A DNA stretch of 32,566 bases from Candidatus Aegiribacteria sp. (GCA_030620995.1 JAUXIK010000028.1:1-32566); one strand, 5' to 3'. Positions 8,230 through 17,883 are shown, counted from the stretch's first letter. The notes: generated from the letters alone by a model not told the origin. Program-made: numbers and translations.

Positions 8230-9561
8230 ATGGAAGGTATAATGAAATCTGAAGATATTCGCCCCGTACTGTTGCTTGCAGGAGGAACCGATCCAAGCGG
8301 CGGCGCCGGATTAGCTGCAGATCTGAAGACAGCGGCTGCAATGGGTATCCACGGATGCCCGGTTGTTACAGCCTTAACAGTACAGAACAGTGGAAATGTT
8401 CTTTCCTGGGAAGCAATTCTCCCCGAGAAAGTAGCAGCCCAGATCAGAGTAATATGTACTGATGGACCGGTCAGCGCAGTAAAATCAGGGATGCTCGGAA
8501 CTGCGGAGAATGCCATAATTCTGTCAGAAACTCTCAACGGTGACCTGCGGAACATTCCTTACGTTCTCGATCCCGTTCTGACAGCAGGCGGCGGATACTC
8601 TCTTGCGGACAGCAAGCTGCTTGAAGTGCTGAAAAGCAGGCTTCTGCCGTTGTCAACACTATGCATGCCAAATCTTGATGAAGCAGAAATCCTCACAGGC
8701 ATTGCGATCAGAAGTAAACAGGACATGGAAAACGCCGGGGAAGCACTCCTCCGGATGGGAGCTGAAGCTGTACTGGTAAAAGGAGGGCACCTTAAGGGAG
8801 ACCCTGAAGATGTCCTTATCACACATCTGAAGAAAACCTGGTTTGGTGGAAGCAGAATTACGGCAGAAAACATTCACGGAACCGGCTGTACTCTGGCCAC
8901 TTCATGCGCGGCTTTACTGGCTTTGGGATTTCCCGTTGAAGAAGCCCTTCATAGAGCCAGATTGTTCGTCAGACGAGTGATTTCCAGGAACTTCAGGCGA
9001 ATTCACGGCTATATCCCGGGGCATTTTCCTGAGGCGGGTCCCCTGTCTTCAAAATCGGATGGGAATTCCTTTTACCTTCCCCCGGGTTTCTGTAGCGTAT
9101 GCGGATCTCCCCTTCAGCAGTCGCCCGGAGGAGAGGGACATCTCCACTGCGAAATGTGCGGATATATTCATTATAGAAATCCATTACCTGCAGTAGCTCT
9201 GATTGTCCACGATTTCGATCGCATTCTGCTGGTAAAGAGAGCTGTACCGCCAAAGAAGGATATGCTGTCTCTCCCCGGAGGATTTCTTGAAACCGGTGAG
9301 ACTCCTCTTGAATGTGGATCTCGCGAATTAATGGAAGAAACCAATCTTGAACTGACGGACAGTCGCCTGTTCAGGATTAAAACGGATATGACAGCTTACG
9401 GTGGAATTCTGCTGGTCGCATTCGAAGTAACCGGTTGGAAAGGTACGGCAAAACCGGGCGATGATGCTTCGGCGATAATGTGGGTTCCTCTAAAGGAAGT
9501 ACCTCATCTTGCTTTCGAAGCGCATAACAGATTGGTAAAGGAATTACAGAATACGATTTGA
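8230..9561 (+). CDS. thiD: ThiD (HMP/HMP-P kinase) fused to zinc-ribbon Nudix hydrolase
   Basis: Two-domain fusion of 443 residues. Residues about 11-258 are ThiD, which phosphorylates hydroxymethylpyrimidine and its phosphate for thiamine synthesis: AGGTDPSGGAGLAADLKT (substrate and glycine-rich region), DPVLTAGGG, MPNLDEAEILTG, VLVKGGH and the anion-hole HGTGC (216-220). Residues about 287-440 are a Nudix hydrolase preceded by a four-Cys zinc ribbon (C288, C291, C307, C310). The Nudix box runs from G351 (GFLETGE, then REL-MEETN), with the usual late Gly replaced by Asn372 and all Glu ligands kept. The linker (259-285) is Pro/Ser/Gly-rich. A second ATG at 8242 has GGAAGG closer to ideal placement and may be the true start. 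No other thiamine gene is nearby. The Nudix substrate cannot be told. Confidence 0.92.
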   Translation: MEGIMKSEDIRPVLLLAGGTDPSGGAGLAADLKTAAAMGIHGCPVVTALTVQNSGNVLSWEAILPEKVAAQIRVICTDGPVSAVKSGMLGTAENAIILSETLNGDLRNIPYVLDPVLTAGGGYSLADSKLLEVLKSRLLPLSTLCMPNLDEAEILTGIAIRSKQDMENAGEALLRMGAEAVLVKGGHLKGDPEDVLITHLKKTWFGGSRITAENIHGTGCTLATSCAALLALGFPVEEALHRARLFVRRVISRNFRRIHGYIPGHFPEAGPLSSKSDGNSFYLPPGFCSVCGSPLQQSPGGEGHLHCEMCGYIHYRNPLPAVALIVHDFDRILLVKRAVPPKKDMLSLPGGFLETGETPLECGSRELMEETNLELTDSRLFRIKTDMTAYGGILLVAFEVTGWKGTAKPGDDASAIMWVPLKEVPHLAFEAHNRLVKELQNTI

Positions 9562-9626
9562 GCTAATTCGTACAAACAGTTATCAATCCGGAATATATCA
9601 GCTGAATCTCAATCAGTCAGATGAAT

Positions 9627-10556
9627 TCATGCAAGTTCGGATAAAGTCTTGTCCAGAGCTTCTTTGTCGTGGGTTCCGTATACGGTTACACCTTCTACTC
9701 GCCTTAGAAGCCCCTGGAGAACCTGCCCCGGGCCGACCTCAATAAAAGTGTCGAAACCGTTGCTCTGCAGCTTCTTTATGGAAGCGTCCCAGAGAACCGG
9801 TGAAGTAACCTGTTCCTTGAGCAGCTGTTTGGCCTGATCCCCGCTCCTTATGAGGGAGGCTGTAACATTCGCTACGACCGGAATTTCGGGCTCGTAGAAT
9901 CCTGCATCATCCAGAGCGCATTCAAGTCCTTTTGCGGCATCCTTCATTAATGGCGAATGCCATGCTCCCGATACTTTCAGAGGGATTACTCTTCGTGCCC
10001 CCGCTGCCTTGCACAGTTTTCCAGCTTTTTCCAGTGCATCATTCGCGCCGGAAATGACTACCTGTCCCGTGGCATTCACATTCGCAATCCCTACAGGACC
10101 AATCGAGGATGCTTCCTCAACACATTTCCTGGCGTCATCCAGTTCGATGCCGATGAGAGCAAGCATTCCTCCTGGATGCCTGTTAGCACACCGCTGCATA
10201 AGCTCACCCCTGATACGGGTGAGTTTCGCGGCGATTCCAGGGAGAAGAACTCCAGCTGTCACAAGAGCTGAATATTCCCCCAGGCTATGACCAGCGGTTC
10301 CTTCAGGTTTGACTCCTGCGGCCACCAGCACATTCATGATAGAGATACTGATCATTGTAATGGCGGGTTGAACGTTATCGGTTCGAGTAAGGGTCTCTAA
10401 AGGACCATTCGATATAATATCACTTAATCCTAGAACACCAGTCATTTCATTTATTCTGTCCAGAAAATCAACCGCATCAGGATACTCTCTCAGATAGGAA
10501 TCCATGCCAACGCTCTGTGAAGCCTGACCGGGAAATAGAAATGCAAGTCTGCCCAT
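9627..10556 (-). CDS. fabD: malonyl-CoA:ACP transacylase
   Basis: Transfers malonyl from CoA to acyl carrier protein, supplying the chain extender for fatty acid synthesis in the cytoplasm. Landmarks: N-terminal FLFPGQASQSVGM, the nucleophile elbow GHSLGEYSAL with Ser91, Arg116 in LTRIRGELMQ (binds the malonyl carboxylate), and His200 in SGAWHSPLM, completing the Ser-His pair. The C-terminal FIEVGPGQVLQGLLRR is also typical. 309 residues is the usual length. The ATG is preceded by AGGAGG with good spacing. It is a stand-alone gene here: the rest of the fab cluster (fabH, fabG, acpP, fabF) is not in the window. It lies 84 nt downstream of the lipoprotein gene on the same strand. Confidence 0.96.
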   Translation of the reverse strand: MGRLAFLFPGQASQSVGMDSYLREYPDAVDFLDRINEMTGVLGLSDIISNGPLETLTRTDNVQPAITMISISIMNVLVAAGVKPEGTAGHSLGEYSALVTAGVLLPGIAAKLTRIRGELMQRCANRHPGGMLALIGIELDDARKCVEEASSIGPVGIANVNATGQVVISGANDALEKAGKLCKAAGARRVIPLKVSGAWHSPLMKDAAKGLECALDDAGFYEPEIPVVANVTASLIRSGDQAKQLLKEQVTSPVLWDASIKKLQSNGFDTFIEVGPGQVLQGLLRRVEGVTVYGTHDKEALDKTLSELA

Positions 10557-10640
10557 TCACTCCTCCTAGCGAAATTGATAGATAACTTTCGGAATTTCTT
10601 TTATCATAATAATCTGAGCCAAACGCAAGCCCCAAATATT

Positions 10641-13600
10641 CTATGGAAACAACATGACTTTTCTGGATATGAAATAATTTTGAGATTCCAGAACTGCGAA
10701 ATAAAGTCCGGAAGGTCTTTGAGCAGGGCTCAGAGCAATTTCCATTACACCAGGAAAACTGCCACCGGTCCAGATTGTCTCTATTCTTCTGCCTGTAAGA
10801 TCGTACAAAGACAAAGTACTTCGATCAATTCCAGTCACCTTGAATCTGAGATTCACTGAACCTCCGCCCGAGAATTGAACCTCCAGAAATGTACTTCCCC
10901 CTGGATACCCGCCCTCAAAAGTCGGCTCAAGTTCCAGAAGAGATACAGATACAGGGGGCATGCCGCTCATGTCAAGAACAAGCCCGATATCGTTCCGGTT
11001 ATTATTGAACGCTCTTGAAAACACGGATTCCCGGCGCATCGCAGTTTCGGATACAGGGAAAAATCCCCCGTATGCATGAACTGAATAGTCTTCCGCAAAT
11101 CTGCCAGGCAGGCAGATAGCCTGACCGGCAGAAACCGGATAGTGCGAATCATTGGATACAAGAAGCAGAATTGTTCCATTATCGCTTCTCTCAAGCGCCA
11201 GGAAATTCAGAGTGCTGTTCTCCGGTTGAGGCAGGTACCCCCCTGCTTCAAGTTCGCAATTCACAGCGATTTCTTCAGAAAGAGCTCCGTAATGTTCGCT
11301 TACCAGAGCTTCAAGAAAATTCGGTCCCCCACCCGATTGATTACCGGTAAGAATCGCGATTGATTCATGAATTCTTCCAACCATATCAATGTTTCCATGA
11401 TCCCTGCTGGGACCCCAGTTCTGCAGCAGATTCGGATATCTAAGAGAACCATCACTTTTGAGATTTCCGGATTTCAGAGCCAAATCCATTGCGTAGAAAA
11501 CCAGACCTCTGCAACCTTTTATCAGGGGAACTGTAACCATATACAGCAAAGTATCATTTGAGGCACAGTAGCTTGGGAGTCCAAAAGCGTGCCTTCCATA
11601 AGCCTGAATGTTCGCAAAAACGCAGTTATCAATATCTGTCGTTCTTACACCATTATCCATCGCGGTCTCAAAACATCCGGAAAAAATATCAAATCTGAAA
11701 ATATCGTAATAGTCCCAGTACAGTTCTGCGCCTGTGAAACAAATACCGGAAGAGTCAATCAGAACACCGGCTCGAATCGGTCTTCTTGTATTAAGTACCC
11801 TGGCTCCGGAATAGATATCCTGACCTGATGCATAACGCACTTCCTGCAGCTCAATGAATTCTGCCAGCTCAGAGCTCTGGATAGAATGACTTGATTCCAG
11901 AATTCCCTCATCGGTAATACATAGTAGAACGTCTCCGTATCGCTTATCGGGATGGTAAGCTGATGCAGCGATGATATCAGGATAATCGCCTTGAATCTCC
12001 AGATCTGTCAGAGAATCGAACGATGCAGTGCCTTCCCAGCTTCGTGTGCGAACAAATCTATCCTCAAAGACAGCTGACAAATAATCAATACCGGCAGACC
12101 ACTGAGGCTCGCTTGAGTCATCACGGGTGATAAATACGGAAACCGGTTCGTAATTCGTTCCAAACAGGTTCTCATAGTATGTTCCGCCTTCAGGAATCAG
12201 TATCCAGTTTTCTTCACCGCTGCCGGGTCGAGCTGTGATGTAGTGCCCGTTTTCCCTGAGCAGTACGAATCCACAGTCACTGTTGTTCAGCCAGTCTTCA
12301 CTTTCTGAACCACCCCAGAACCTTCCCCATATAACTCTATCGGGAGTAAAGTCAGATATTTGAAGAGAATTATGAATGTCCAGCTGAAATTCTCCCCACT
12401 CCCCTCTGGAAAAAACATTGACTGAAACTTCATTGTTATCATCAACATAAACTCCCAGAATTGCAGTGTTGCTTCTACCGATTACACCGTCAAATACTTC
12501 TCCATTCCCACGATAGCCTGTTTCACCAACACAGAAAGTAAGTGGCTTCACCTTTTCAGACCCCTGGAAATCAGGTAATGGAGAGAGCACAAGATCTGTT
12601 CCGTCATAATAGACAACCATCACTTCGCCTGCGTTCGATAGACTGTCCCACAACACAACAGCGCCGTTGACATTGTGATTTCCTCCAGCCCTTGAACCTG
12701 TATCGGAAGCTCTGAAATCACTCGCAGCCACATCAGTCGGTATAAAGGGTAGATCGATTTCCTGTGTCATTTTTATTTCAAAATCCTCTAAATCATAACT
12801 CCAGGCGAATTCATGAACCCGGAAGCTGCATCCTATACTGACACTGTTCACCGTATAAAACTCGTCCTGATCACAGAATACCTCATAATAGGGCGACGGC
12901 GATGGGAGCAGATTCGTTGCGCCACAGAATAGAATGCTGTTTGTGTTCATCGCAAAAGTTTTGGTTCTGCGATCGTTGTTCTTAACCGGATACATGTTGA
13001 GAGTAACCATGTCCAGAAATCTTGAAAACCTGTTCAGGACACTTGTTGTATCGCTGTAAGGCACCCATATCTCAGAAACATTGTCTCCGTGTTTTGAAAT
13101 GAAAGATGTAAAAGGAAGACAGATCCGTTCTCTGCACTCAGAGGAATAATCGTCCACCATTCCCAGCCAGCGATACCCGTCATCAGGATTCTCAAGATAT
13201 TTTACAGCAGGCTCGTCAAATCCGAAAACACCGATAGCATCACCGTCATACATCAGCGCAGTCTGACGGACATATTCGTATAGATATTCCAGAACAGCAT
13301 CATTGTGTTCAACCTTCCAGAAATTTGTCCAGAAGCCTCCAACAATAACATTCATACCTGTTTCACGAACGGCGTTTGCAGTCTCAGCAAAAAGATCATT
13401 GCCGGTCCCGTATGGATCAGGAACATCCTGATACCAGAGTTCGGATCTGACTATTGCGGTATTGAAACCGCTCTGCTGAGCTTCCACAAGAAGGGAAAGA
13501 ACGGGATCTTCGCGGGGGGAAAGACCGTACGCGTCAAGATATTCGCGGTAAACGTGTCCTGTGCTTCGAATATCCCAGACTACCGGAAACATTGTGACTT

Positions 13601-13760
13601 TTTCAAATGTGCCCGGACGGGTATATGAGAAATTTACACCGTGCAGCTGCCATTTGTTACCCGCAGACAGGCAACCCGCCAGAACAAGAACAAGCGGCAG
13701 AACTAAGCTTTTCCTTATTTTAACCCTCGCTTCATTTGATACCCCTGTTGAAAACTCCAC
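10641..13760 (-). CDS. large secreted lipoprotein with TIM-barrel-like region and type IX-style C-terminal sorting domain
   Basis: 1039-residue exported protein of unknown activity. After a basic start (KIRK) comes a hydrophobic segment ending in the lipobox VLAG-C (Cys30). Residues about 37-320 look like a TIM barrel of glycoside-hydrolase type, with strands such as GFNTAIVRSELW, GMNVIVGGFW and GVFGFDEPA (Glu183 at a strand end, a plausible catalytic position). The middle (about 350-640) has repeating strands with Asp/Ser/Trp turns suggesting a beta-propeller. The last 80 residues, with LSLYDLTGRRIETIW and GLYFAVLES, match the Por/type IX type A sorting domain. The start is GTG with AAGGGAT upstream; the signal peptide would otherwise lack an obvious start. 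It is the last member of the minus-strand gene train, 24 nt after the TolC-type gene. Substrate not identifiable. Confidence 0.75.
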   Translation of the reverse strand: MEFSTGVSNEARVKIRKSLVLPLVLVLAGCLSAGNKWQLHGVNFSYTRPGTFEKVTMFPVVWDIRSTGHVYREYLDAYGLSPREDPVLSLLVEAQQSGFNTAIVRSELWYQDVPDPYGTGNDLFAETANAVRETGMNVIVGGFWTNFWKVEHNDAVLEYLYEYVRQTALMYDGDAIGVFGFDEPAVKYLENPDDGYRWLGMVDDYSSECRERICLPFTSFISKHGDNVSEIWVPYSDTTSVLNRFSRFLDMVTLNMYPVKNNDRRTKTFAMNTNSILFCGATNLLPSPSPYYEVFCDQDEFYTVNSVSIGCSFRVHEFAWSYDLEDFEIKMTQEIDLPFIPTDVAASDFRASDTGSRAGGNHNVNGAVVLWDSLSNAGEVMVVYYDGTDLVLSPLPDFQGSEKVKPLTFCVGETGYRGNGEVFDGVIGRSNTAILGVYVDDNNEVSVNVFSRGEWGEFQLDIHNSLQISDFTPDRVIWGRFWGGSESEDWLNNSDCGFVLLRENGHYITARPGSGEENWILIPEGGTYYENLFGTNYEPVSVFITRDDSSEPQWSAGIDYLSAVFEDRFVRTRSWEGTASFDSLTDLEIQGDYPDIIAASAYHPDKRYGDVLLCITDEGILESSHSIQSSELAEFIELQEVRYASGQDIYSGARVLNTRRPIRAGVLIDSSGICFTGAELYWDYYDIFRFDIFSGCFETAMDNGVRTTDIDNCVFANIQAYGRHAFGLPSYCASNDTLLYMVTVPLIKGCRGLVFYAMDLALKSGNLKSDGSLRYPNLLQNWGPSRDHGNIDMVGRIHESIAILTGNQSGGGPNFLEALVSEHYGALSEEIAVNCELEAGGYLPQPENSTLNFLALERSDNGTILLLVSNDSHYPVSAGQAICLPGRFAEDYSVHAYGGFFPVSETAMRRESVFSRAFNNNRNDIGLVLDMSGMPPVSVSLLELEPTFEGGYPGGSTFLEVQFSGGGSVNLRFKVTGIDRSTLSLYDLTGRRIETIWTGGSFPGVMEIALSPAQRPSGLYFAVLESQNYFISRKVMLFP

Positions 13761-13784
13761 AGATCCCTTTTGATTCTGTTTTTT

Positions 13785-15080
13785 CTATTCCCCTGTTCTT
13801 GGTGCCTGCCCCAGAAGAACGAAAAGCCTTGCTTCAGCGATAAGACTGGACGTTATCGCGGATTCTACAGAAGCCTCTGCATCAGAAACTCCTGACTGGG
13901 CATCAAGCAGATCCAGAAGGGAAAGGCTGCCCAGGTCATAACTCATCATTGAAAGCCGGAGCTGTTCTTCTGCCTGATGCAAAAGCTCAAGGGACAACTG
14001 CCAAGTTTCAATAGAACTTATCAGATCGTTCTGCTGCGTCAATACAGCAGTTCTGAGCGAGTTGTCCAGTGATTCAAAAGATGCCTGCTGCCTGAGAACG
14101 GAAGCTCTGGATGACTGAATTCTGCTTTCCCTGCTGAATCCGTCAAACAAGGTCCAGCTCATCGTCAGAGAAACACTCCAGCTGTCTTTGTCGGTGAAGT
14201 CGTCGAATTCAAGTTCATCATTATTCCAGTTCCAGCTTCCGCCTGCGTCCAGCGATGGCCAGTATGAACGTTTGTATGCCTCATGTGAAAGCTCCGCTTC
14301 AATAAGTCTTTCCCTTGCAGCTGCAAGTGAAATATTCCGGGACAGATCAATTTCAAGATTAGTTGCTGTTCTAACTGATATCGGCTGAAGAACGGCAGCG
14401 GTATTTACCGAAGCAGTCGAACCTACAAGTCCGACTGTCTGATATAGAAGAGCATAAGCATTCGCCACTGCCTGCCTCCTCTGAAGCAGTGTAAGGCTGT
14501 CACGACTCTGTTGAACCTCAGTCTGTATGAGTTCAAGATTCGTCGCGGCTCCAAGGTCATACAAAGACTGGATCCTTCGCATCTGTTCATTGGTTCGATT
14601 AAGAGCCTTCTCAGCTGTTGAACAAAGCCCGATGGATTCTATCACACCATAGTATGCCTCTATCACATCCATGGTCAGTTCAAGTCTGGCCTGGTCCAGA
14701 TCATATCTGGACGCTTCTCTGGCGTGCCTGCTTCCGGACATTCGAAGCCAGCTGCTGCCACCGCTCGCCAGAATCTCCTGGGACAGCGTGGCTGACAATA
14801 ACCAGGAGGATTTGTCTGTATCAGTGTAACCTCCGGTCATATCAGGTGTTGAACTCCATGAATGCCCTGCCGAAGAATTGAATGTGAGCGAGGGCCATAA
14901 AAATGATTTCGAGGAGGATACTGCTGCATCCGCAGAAAATAGATCCGCTGATGACCTGTCAAGATCAGGAGAATTCTCAAAAGCCAGCTGAACCCATCCG
15001 GAAAGGTCCAGAACAAGTACATCATCCTGTCCGAATAGCACGGAAACCATTAAGAGCAGAAATATTGAGACTGTTCTCAT
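13785..15080 (-). CDS. TolC family outer membrane efflux protein
   Basis: Outer-membrane channel of tripartite efflux or type I secretion systems. A signal peptide (hydrophobic residues 4-17, FGQ cleavage region) leads into two related halves of long helices typical of TolC: DLSGWVQLAFENSPDLDRSSADLFSA at the start, MRRIQSLYDLGAATNLELIQTEVQ in the first half and MMSYDLGSLSLLDLLDAQSGVSDAEAS in the second, the repeated hairpin signature with an L-G-(A/S)-x-(S/T)-x-L-(E/D)-L motif. 431 residues, normal for the family. No membrane-fusion protein or transporter subunit is adjacent, so its partners must be encoded elsewhere. It starts 21 nt after the Yip1-like gene on the same strand. Confidence 0.92.
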   Translation of the reverse strand: MRTVSIFLLLMVSVLFGQDDVLVLDLSGWVQLAFENSPDLDRSSADLFSADAAVSSSKSFLWPSLTFNSSAGHSWSSTPDMTGGYTDTDKSSWLLSATLSQEILASGGSSWLRMSGSRHAREASRYDLDQARLELTMDVIEAYYGVIESIGLCSTAEKALNRTNEQMRRIQSLYDLGAATNLELIQTEVQQSRDSLTLLQRRQAVANAYALLYQTVGLVGSTASVNTAAVLQPISVRTATNLEIDLSRNISLAAARERLIEAELSHEAYKRSYWPSLDAGGSWNWNNDELEFDDFTDKDSWSVSLTMSWTLFDGFSRESRIQSSRASVLRQQASFESLDNSLRTAVLTQQNDLISSIETWQLSLELLHQAEEQLRLSMMSYDLGSLSLLDLLDAQSGVSDAEASVESAITSSLIAEARLFVLLGQAPRTGE

Positions 15081-15101
15081 TTTCTCAACACTCCCTTCCT
15101 T

Positions 15102-15851
15102 TTAAGCTGTCGGCGCGAACATCACCGGAAGAGATATAAGCATAACCCCGATTATATATACAGAAAAACAGAGCCGGATTCCCCATGAGTACCTTCGTCC
15201 AAGTATGGCTGAAAGCCCCCTCCCCCATAGAAGAAGCGCTGCAATTGAAGGGATGTCAATACTGCTTAGAAATCTGAACAGGAAAACGTGAATTCTTGAT
15301 GGAGAAAGAGTATCAACCGGAACTAACACTGCAAAATTCAGCCTTACCGTCGGTGGTATTTTCAGAAATATAACAACAACAACCAGCAGTACACCGGTAA
15401 GCATGTATGCCGCCTGAGACAGCATCGCAGATGTTATGAAGTCCCCGATCCTCCCAACTTTCCTGGACTCAACGGCGAACACTATTCCAAAAGCTGCCAG
15501 AGCGCTGATGACAGCCATTAATCCTCTTTCAATAAGCCTTGCAAGCGGGAGACTTTCCATCATTCCCCGCATTTCATAAATCTCACCCGCAATAACACTG
15601 TCTGCCTGTACAGGAGTAAAATCCTGTTCTATCAGCTCAGGCATCCTCTCATCAGTCCATTCTTTCTGCACTTCGCCCCAGTTGATGAGCAGTGTTGGAA
15701 CGTACCCGGATACAGAGATCACTATTACGGAAGCAATCATTACAATCCCGGCGGTCCTTGTATTCTTCAGAAGCAAGTAAGCACGATCAGTCTGCCAGAA
15801 TTGAGTGAATACGGAAAGGAGAGATTCAACGGTATTCTCTGGAATTTTCAT
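15102..15851 (-). CDS. Yip1-like integral membrane protein
   Basis: 249 residues with about five predicted membrane segments (roughly 33-53, 107-127, 140-163, 190-213 and 223-245) and a polar, acidic loop at about 57-100 after the first segment. The N-terminal pattern, a short amphipathic stretch (LLSVFTQFW) followed by a membrane segment and later PPTVRLNFAVLVPVDTL, fits bacterial Yip1/YIP1-domain proteins, whose function in bacteria is not established. It overlaps the glgA stop by 4 nt (ATGA) and is followed by the TolC-type gene after 21 nt, so it is in the same transcription unit. A link to efflux is suggested only by position. Family assignment is tentative. Confidence 0.6.
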   Translation of the reverse strand: MKIPENTVESLLSVFTQFWQTDRAYLLLKNTRTAGIVMIASVIVISVSGYVPTLLINWGEVQKEWTDERMPELIEQDFTPVQADSVIAGEIYEMRGMMESLPLARLIERGLMAVISALAAFGIVFAVESRKVGRIGDFITSAMLSQAAYMLTGVLLVVVVIFLKIPPTVRLNFAVLVPVDTLSPSRIHVFLFRFLSSIDIPSIAALLLWGRGLSAILGRRYSWGIRLCFSVYIIGVMLISLPVMFAPTA

Positions 15852-17272
15852 TTTCTCCTCCTTGCTTCAACTGCTTTCCGGTAAACCTTCACGTACTGTT
15901 CAGCCCGGCTGCTCCAGGAATTGTCCTGCTTCATACATTTCTTCTCCAGCCAGGTCCACCTGCGCCTGTTCCCGAACAGCCCCCTGGCGCGGAGGATAGT
16001 ATTCAGCAATTCATCCGGATCAGCATTATCAAAAACAAAGCCGAAACCGTTGTCTTTCTCATCGATCACCGTGTCGGCAAGTCCGCCGGTCTTTCTGACA
16101 AGAGGCACTGCTCCATACCGCATGGCCATCATCTGCGCAAGCCCGCACGGTTCAAATCTGCTGGGCATGATGAAGAGGTCACATCCTGCGAATATCGAGC
16201 GAGCCATCTTTTCATCATAATCCAGAGTAACAGAGATTCTGCCGGGATTCTTTCTTGAGAGTTTTGTGAATTTCTCCATGTAGCGTTTTTCTCCGGTTCC
16301 AAGAATAACGAAATTCAACCCTTTCTGAATAAGTTTGCCGATAATGGGAAAAAGCAGGTCCAGTCCTTTCTGTCCTGTAAGCCTGGACACAATCCCGACG
16401 ATCATTCTATCAGAATTCTGTTCCAGATTGTGCTGTTCGATAAGACTATTCCTGCAAATTTTCCTCGGTCCGATAGCATTCGCGCTGTAAGATGCTTCTA
16501 TAGCAGGATCAGTTGATGGATTCCAGATGTCATAGTCAATTCCGTTGAGTATCCCGGTAAGACTGTCCGAGCGCTTGCGGAGTATACCATCCATGCTCTC
16601 ACCGAAAGCGGGTGTCTGAATCTCCTTTACATATGAAGCGCTTACAGTAGTTATTTGATCGGAAAAGACAATTCCTGATTTGAGAAAACTGAAAGTTCCA
16701 AAAAACTCCAGCCCATCTATCGTAAACAGAGACCAGGGCAGGAATGTAGAGGAGAACTCTTCCGGAGGATAATTTCCCTGATAACGCATGTTATGTACAG
16801 TGAATACGACAGCAGGTTTTCGAAAACTCCGGATGTAAGCGGGAACCAGACCTGTCTGCCAGTCGTGGCAGTGCAGTATATCCGGAGTTTCTTTTAAATT
16901 CTCCTGAAAGGATGCAGCCGCTCTCGAGAAAAAAGCGAATCTGCGCGCATTATCCTGATAGGCACTGGCATCATCCGGACCATATATCCCCGGTCTGTCG
17001 AAATACTCATCCTTGCTTATGAGGTATACCGATACATTGCTTCCGGGAAGTACTGTGTGAGCAAGACCGAATTTCTCGCCTGCTGAGGTTAAGAACCGAT
17101 CTCCTATCCATTCGTAATCATCAAGATTCTGTATATCACGATAAAAGGGCATGATCAGACTGACAGTATGGCCGATACGTTCCAGGGCAACAGGCAGTGA
17201 CCCGGTTACTCCTGCAAGCCCGCCTGTGCATGCAAATGGATAAGCTTCGGCGGTGACAAAAAGAATCTTCAT
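15848..17272 (-). CDS. glgA: glycogen (starch) synthase, ADP-glucose type, GT5
   Basis: GT-B glycosyltransferase that extends alpha-1,4-glucan from a nucleotide-glucose donor in the cytoplasm. Features: MKILFVTAEAYPFACTGGLAGV, the N-terminal GT5 motif with TGGL (usual Lys replaced by Cys-Thr), LHCHDWQTGLVPAY, VFTVHNMRYQG, then in the second domain IVSRLTGQKGLDLL and the C-terminal FEPCGLAQMMAMRYGAVPLVRKTGGLADTV. 474 residues, the standard length. I start at the ATG at 17272, which overlaps the dedA stop in ATGA and gives the conserved MKILFV N-terminus; the 26 residues upstream are dedA coding sequence in another frame. No other glg gene is present in the window. Confidence 0.95.
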   Translation of the reverse strand: MKILFVTAEAYPFACTGGLAGVTGSLPVALERIGHTVSLIMPFYRDIQNLDDYEWIGDRFLTSAGEKFGLAHTVLPGSNVSVYLISKDEYFDRPGIYGPDDASAYQDNARRFAFFSRAAASFQENLKETPDILHCHDWQTGLVPAYIRSFRKPAVVFTVHNMRYQGNYPPEEFSSTFLPWSLFTIDGLEFFGTFSFLKSGIVFSDQITTVSASYVKEIQTPAFGESMDGILRKRSDSLTGILNGIDYDIWNPSTDPAIEASYSANAIGPRKICRNSLIEQHNLEQNSDRMIVGIVSRLTGQKGLDLLFPIIGKLIQKGLNFVILGTGEKRYMEKFTKLSRKNPGRISVTLDYDEKMARSIFAGCDLFIMPSRFEPCGLAQMMAMRYGAVPLVRKTGGLADTVIDEKDNGFGFVFDNADPDELLNTILRARGLFGNRRRWTWLEKKCMKQDNSWSSRAEQYVKVYRKAVEARRRK

Positions 17273-17883
17273 TCCTGCTGCCTTCTCTTGAACAACCGTT
17301 TCTTCAACATTAAACCAACAACAATGACACCAAGAAGAATCCATATCCACACTTCGAACTGTTTCATGAATTCTTCAACAGCTTCCAGATTGTTACCGAT
17401 TATTGAACCTGCAACCGAAAGGATGATATACCATGCAATCGCGCTTATCGCGACAGGCAGAGCTGCAACAGTAAACCTCATTCCGGATGTTCCCGCCATT
17501 AATACGAGCATGGACCTAACACCGGGAATGAATCGGCTTCCCGCGAGAATAGCGGGTCCGTGCTTCTTGATCAGTGATTTTGCTTTCTCCACACGTATGG
17601 GGTTCATCTTCCTGGATAGCCATCCATCCACGAATTTCCTGCCGGGTGAATGCCCGATGAAGAACAGAATACAACTTGCAAGAAAACACCCGGCTACACC
17701 GAATAAAGCTGTAAGAGTGAAGGAAAGGCCACCGGTCATTGCCCAGCTTGCCATGATAATAAATAGAATATCTCCGGGAAGTGGTGGAAACAGAGTCTCA
17801 ACGAAGGCTATTATTCCAAGCAGTGGTCCTGCCCAGATTCCCGGAGGGTTGTTTGCGAGATATTCAAGAATATGTTCTATCAC
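17269..17883 (-). CDS. dedA: DedA family membrane protein
   Basis: Inner-membrane protein of the DedA/SNARE-associated family, now linked to lipid-carrier flipping (undecaprenyl phosphate, phosphatidylethanolamine) and membrane homeostasis. 204 residues with about four membrane segments. Family motifs are present: PPLPGDILFIIMASW (E/D-containing re-entrant motif), FFIGHSPGRKFVDGWL and ILAGSRFIPGVRSMLVLMAGTSGM with the conserved R-F-x-P-G-x-R. It begins with GTG overlapping the ispDF stop in GTGA and ends overlapping the glgA start, so translation of the three genes is probably coupled. A position after isoprenoid synthesis fits a role with polyprenyl carriers, but this is inference. Confidence 0.93.
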   Translation of the reverse strand: MIEHILEYLANNPPGIWAGPLLGIIAFVETLFPPLPGDILFIIMASWAMTGGLSFTLTALFGVAGCFLASCILFFIGHSPGRKFVDGWLSRKMNPIRVEKAKSLIKKHGPAILAGSRFIPGVRSMLVLMAGTSGMRFTVAALPVAISAIAWYIILSVAGSIIGNNLEAVEEFMKQFEVWIWILLGVIVVGLMLKKRLFKRRQQE

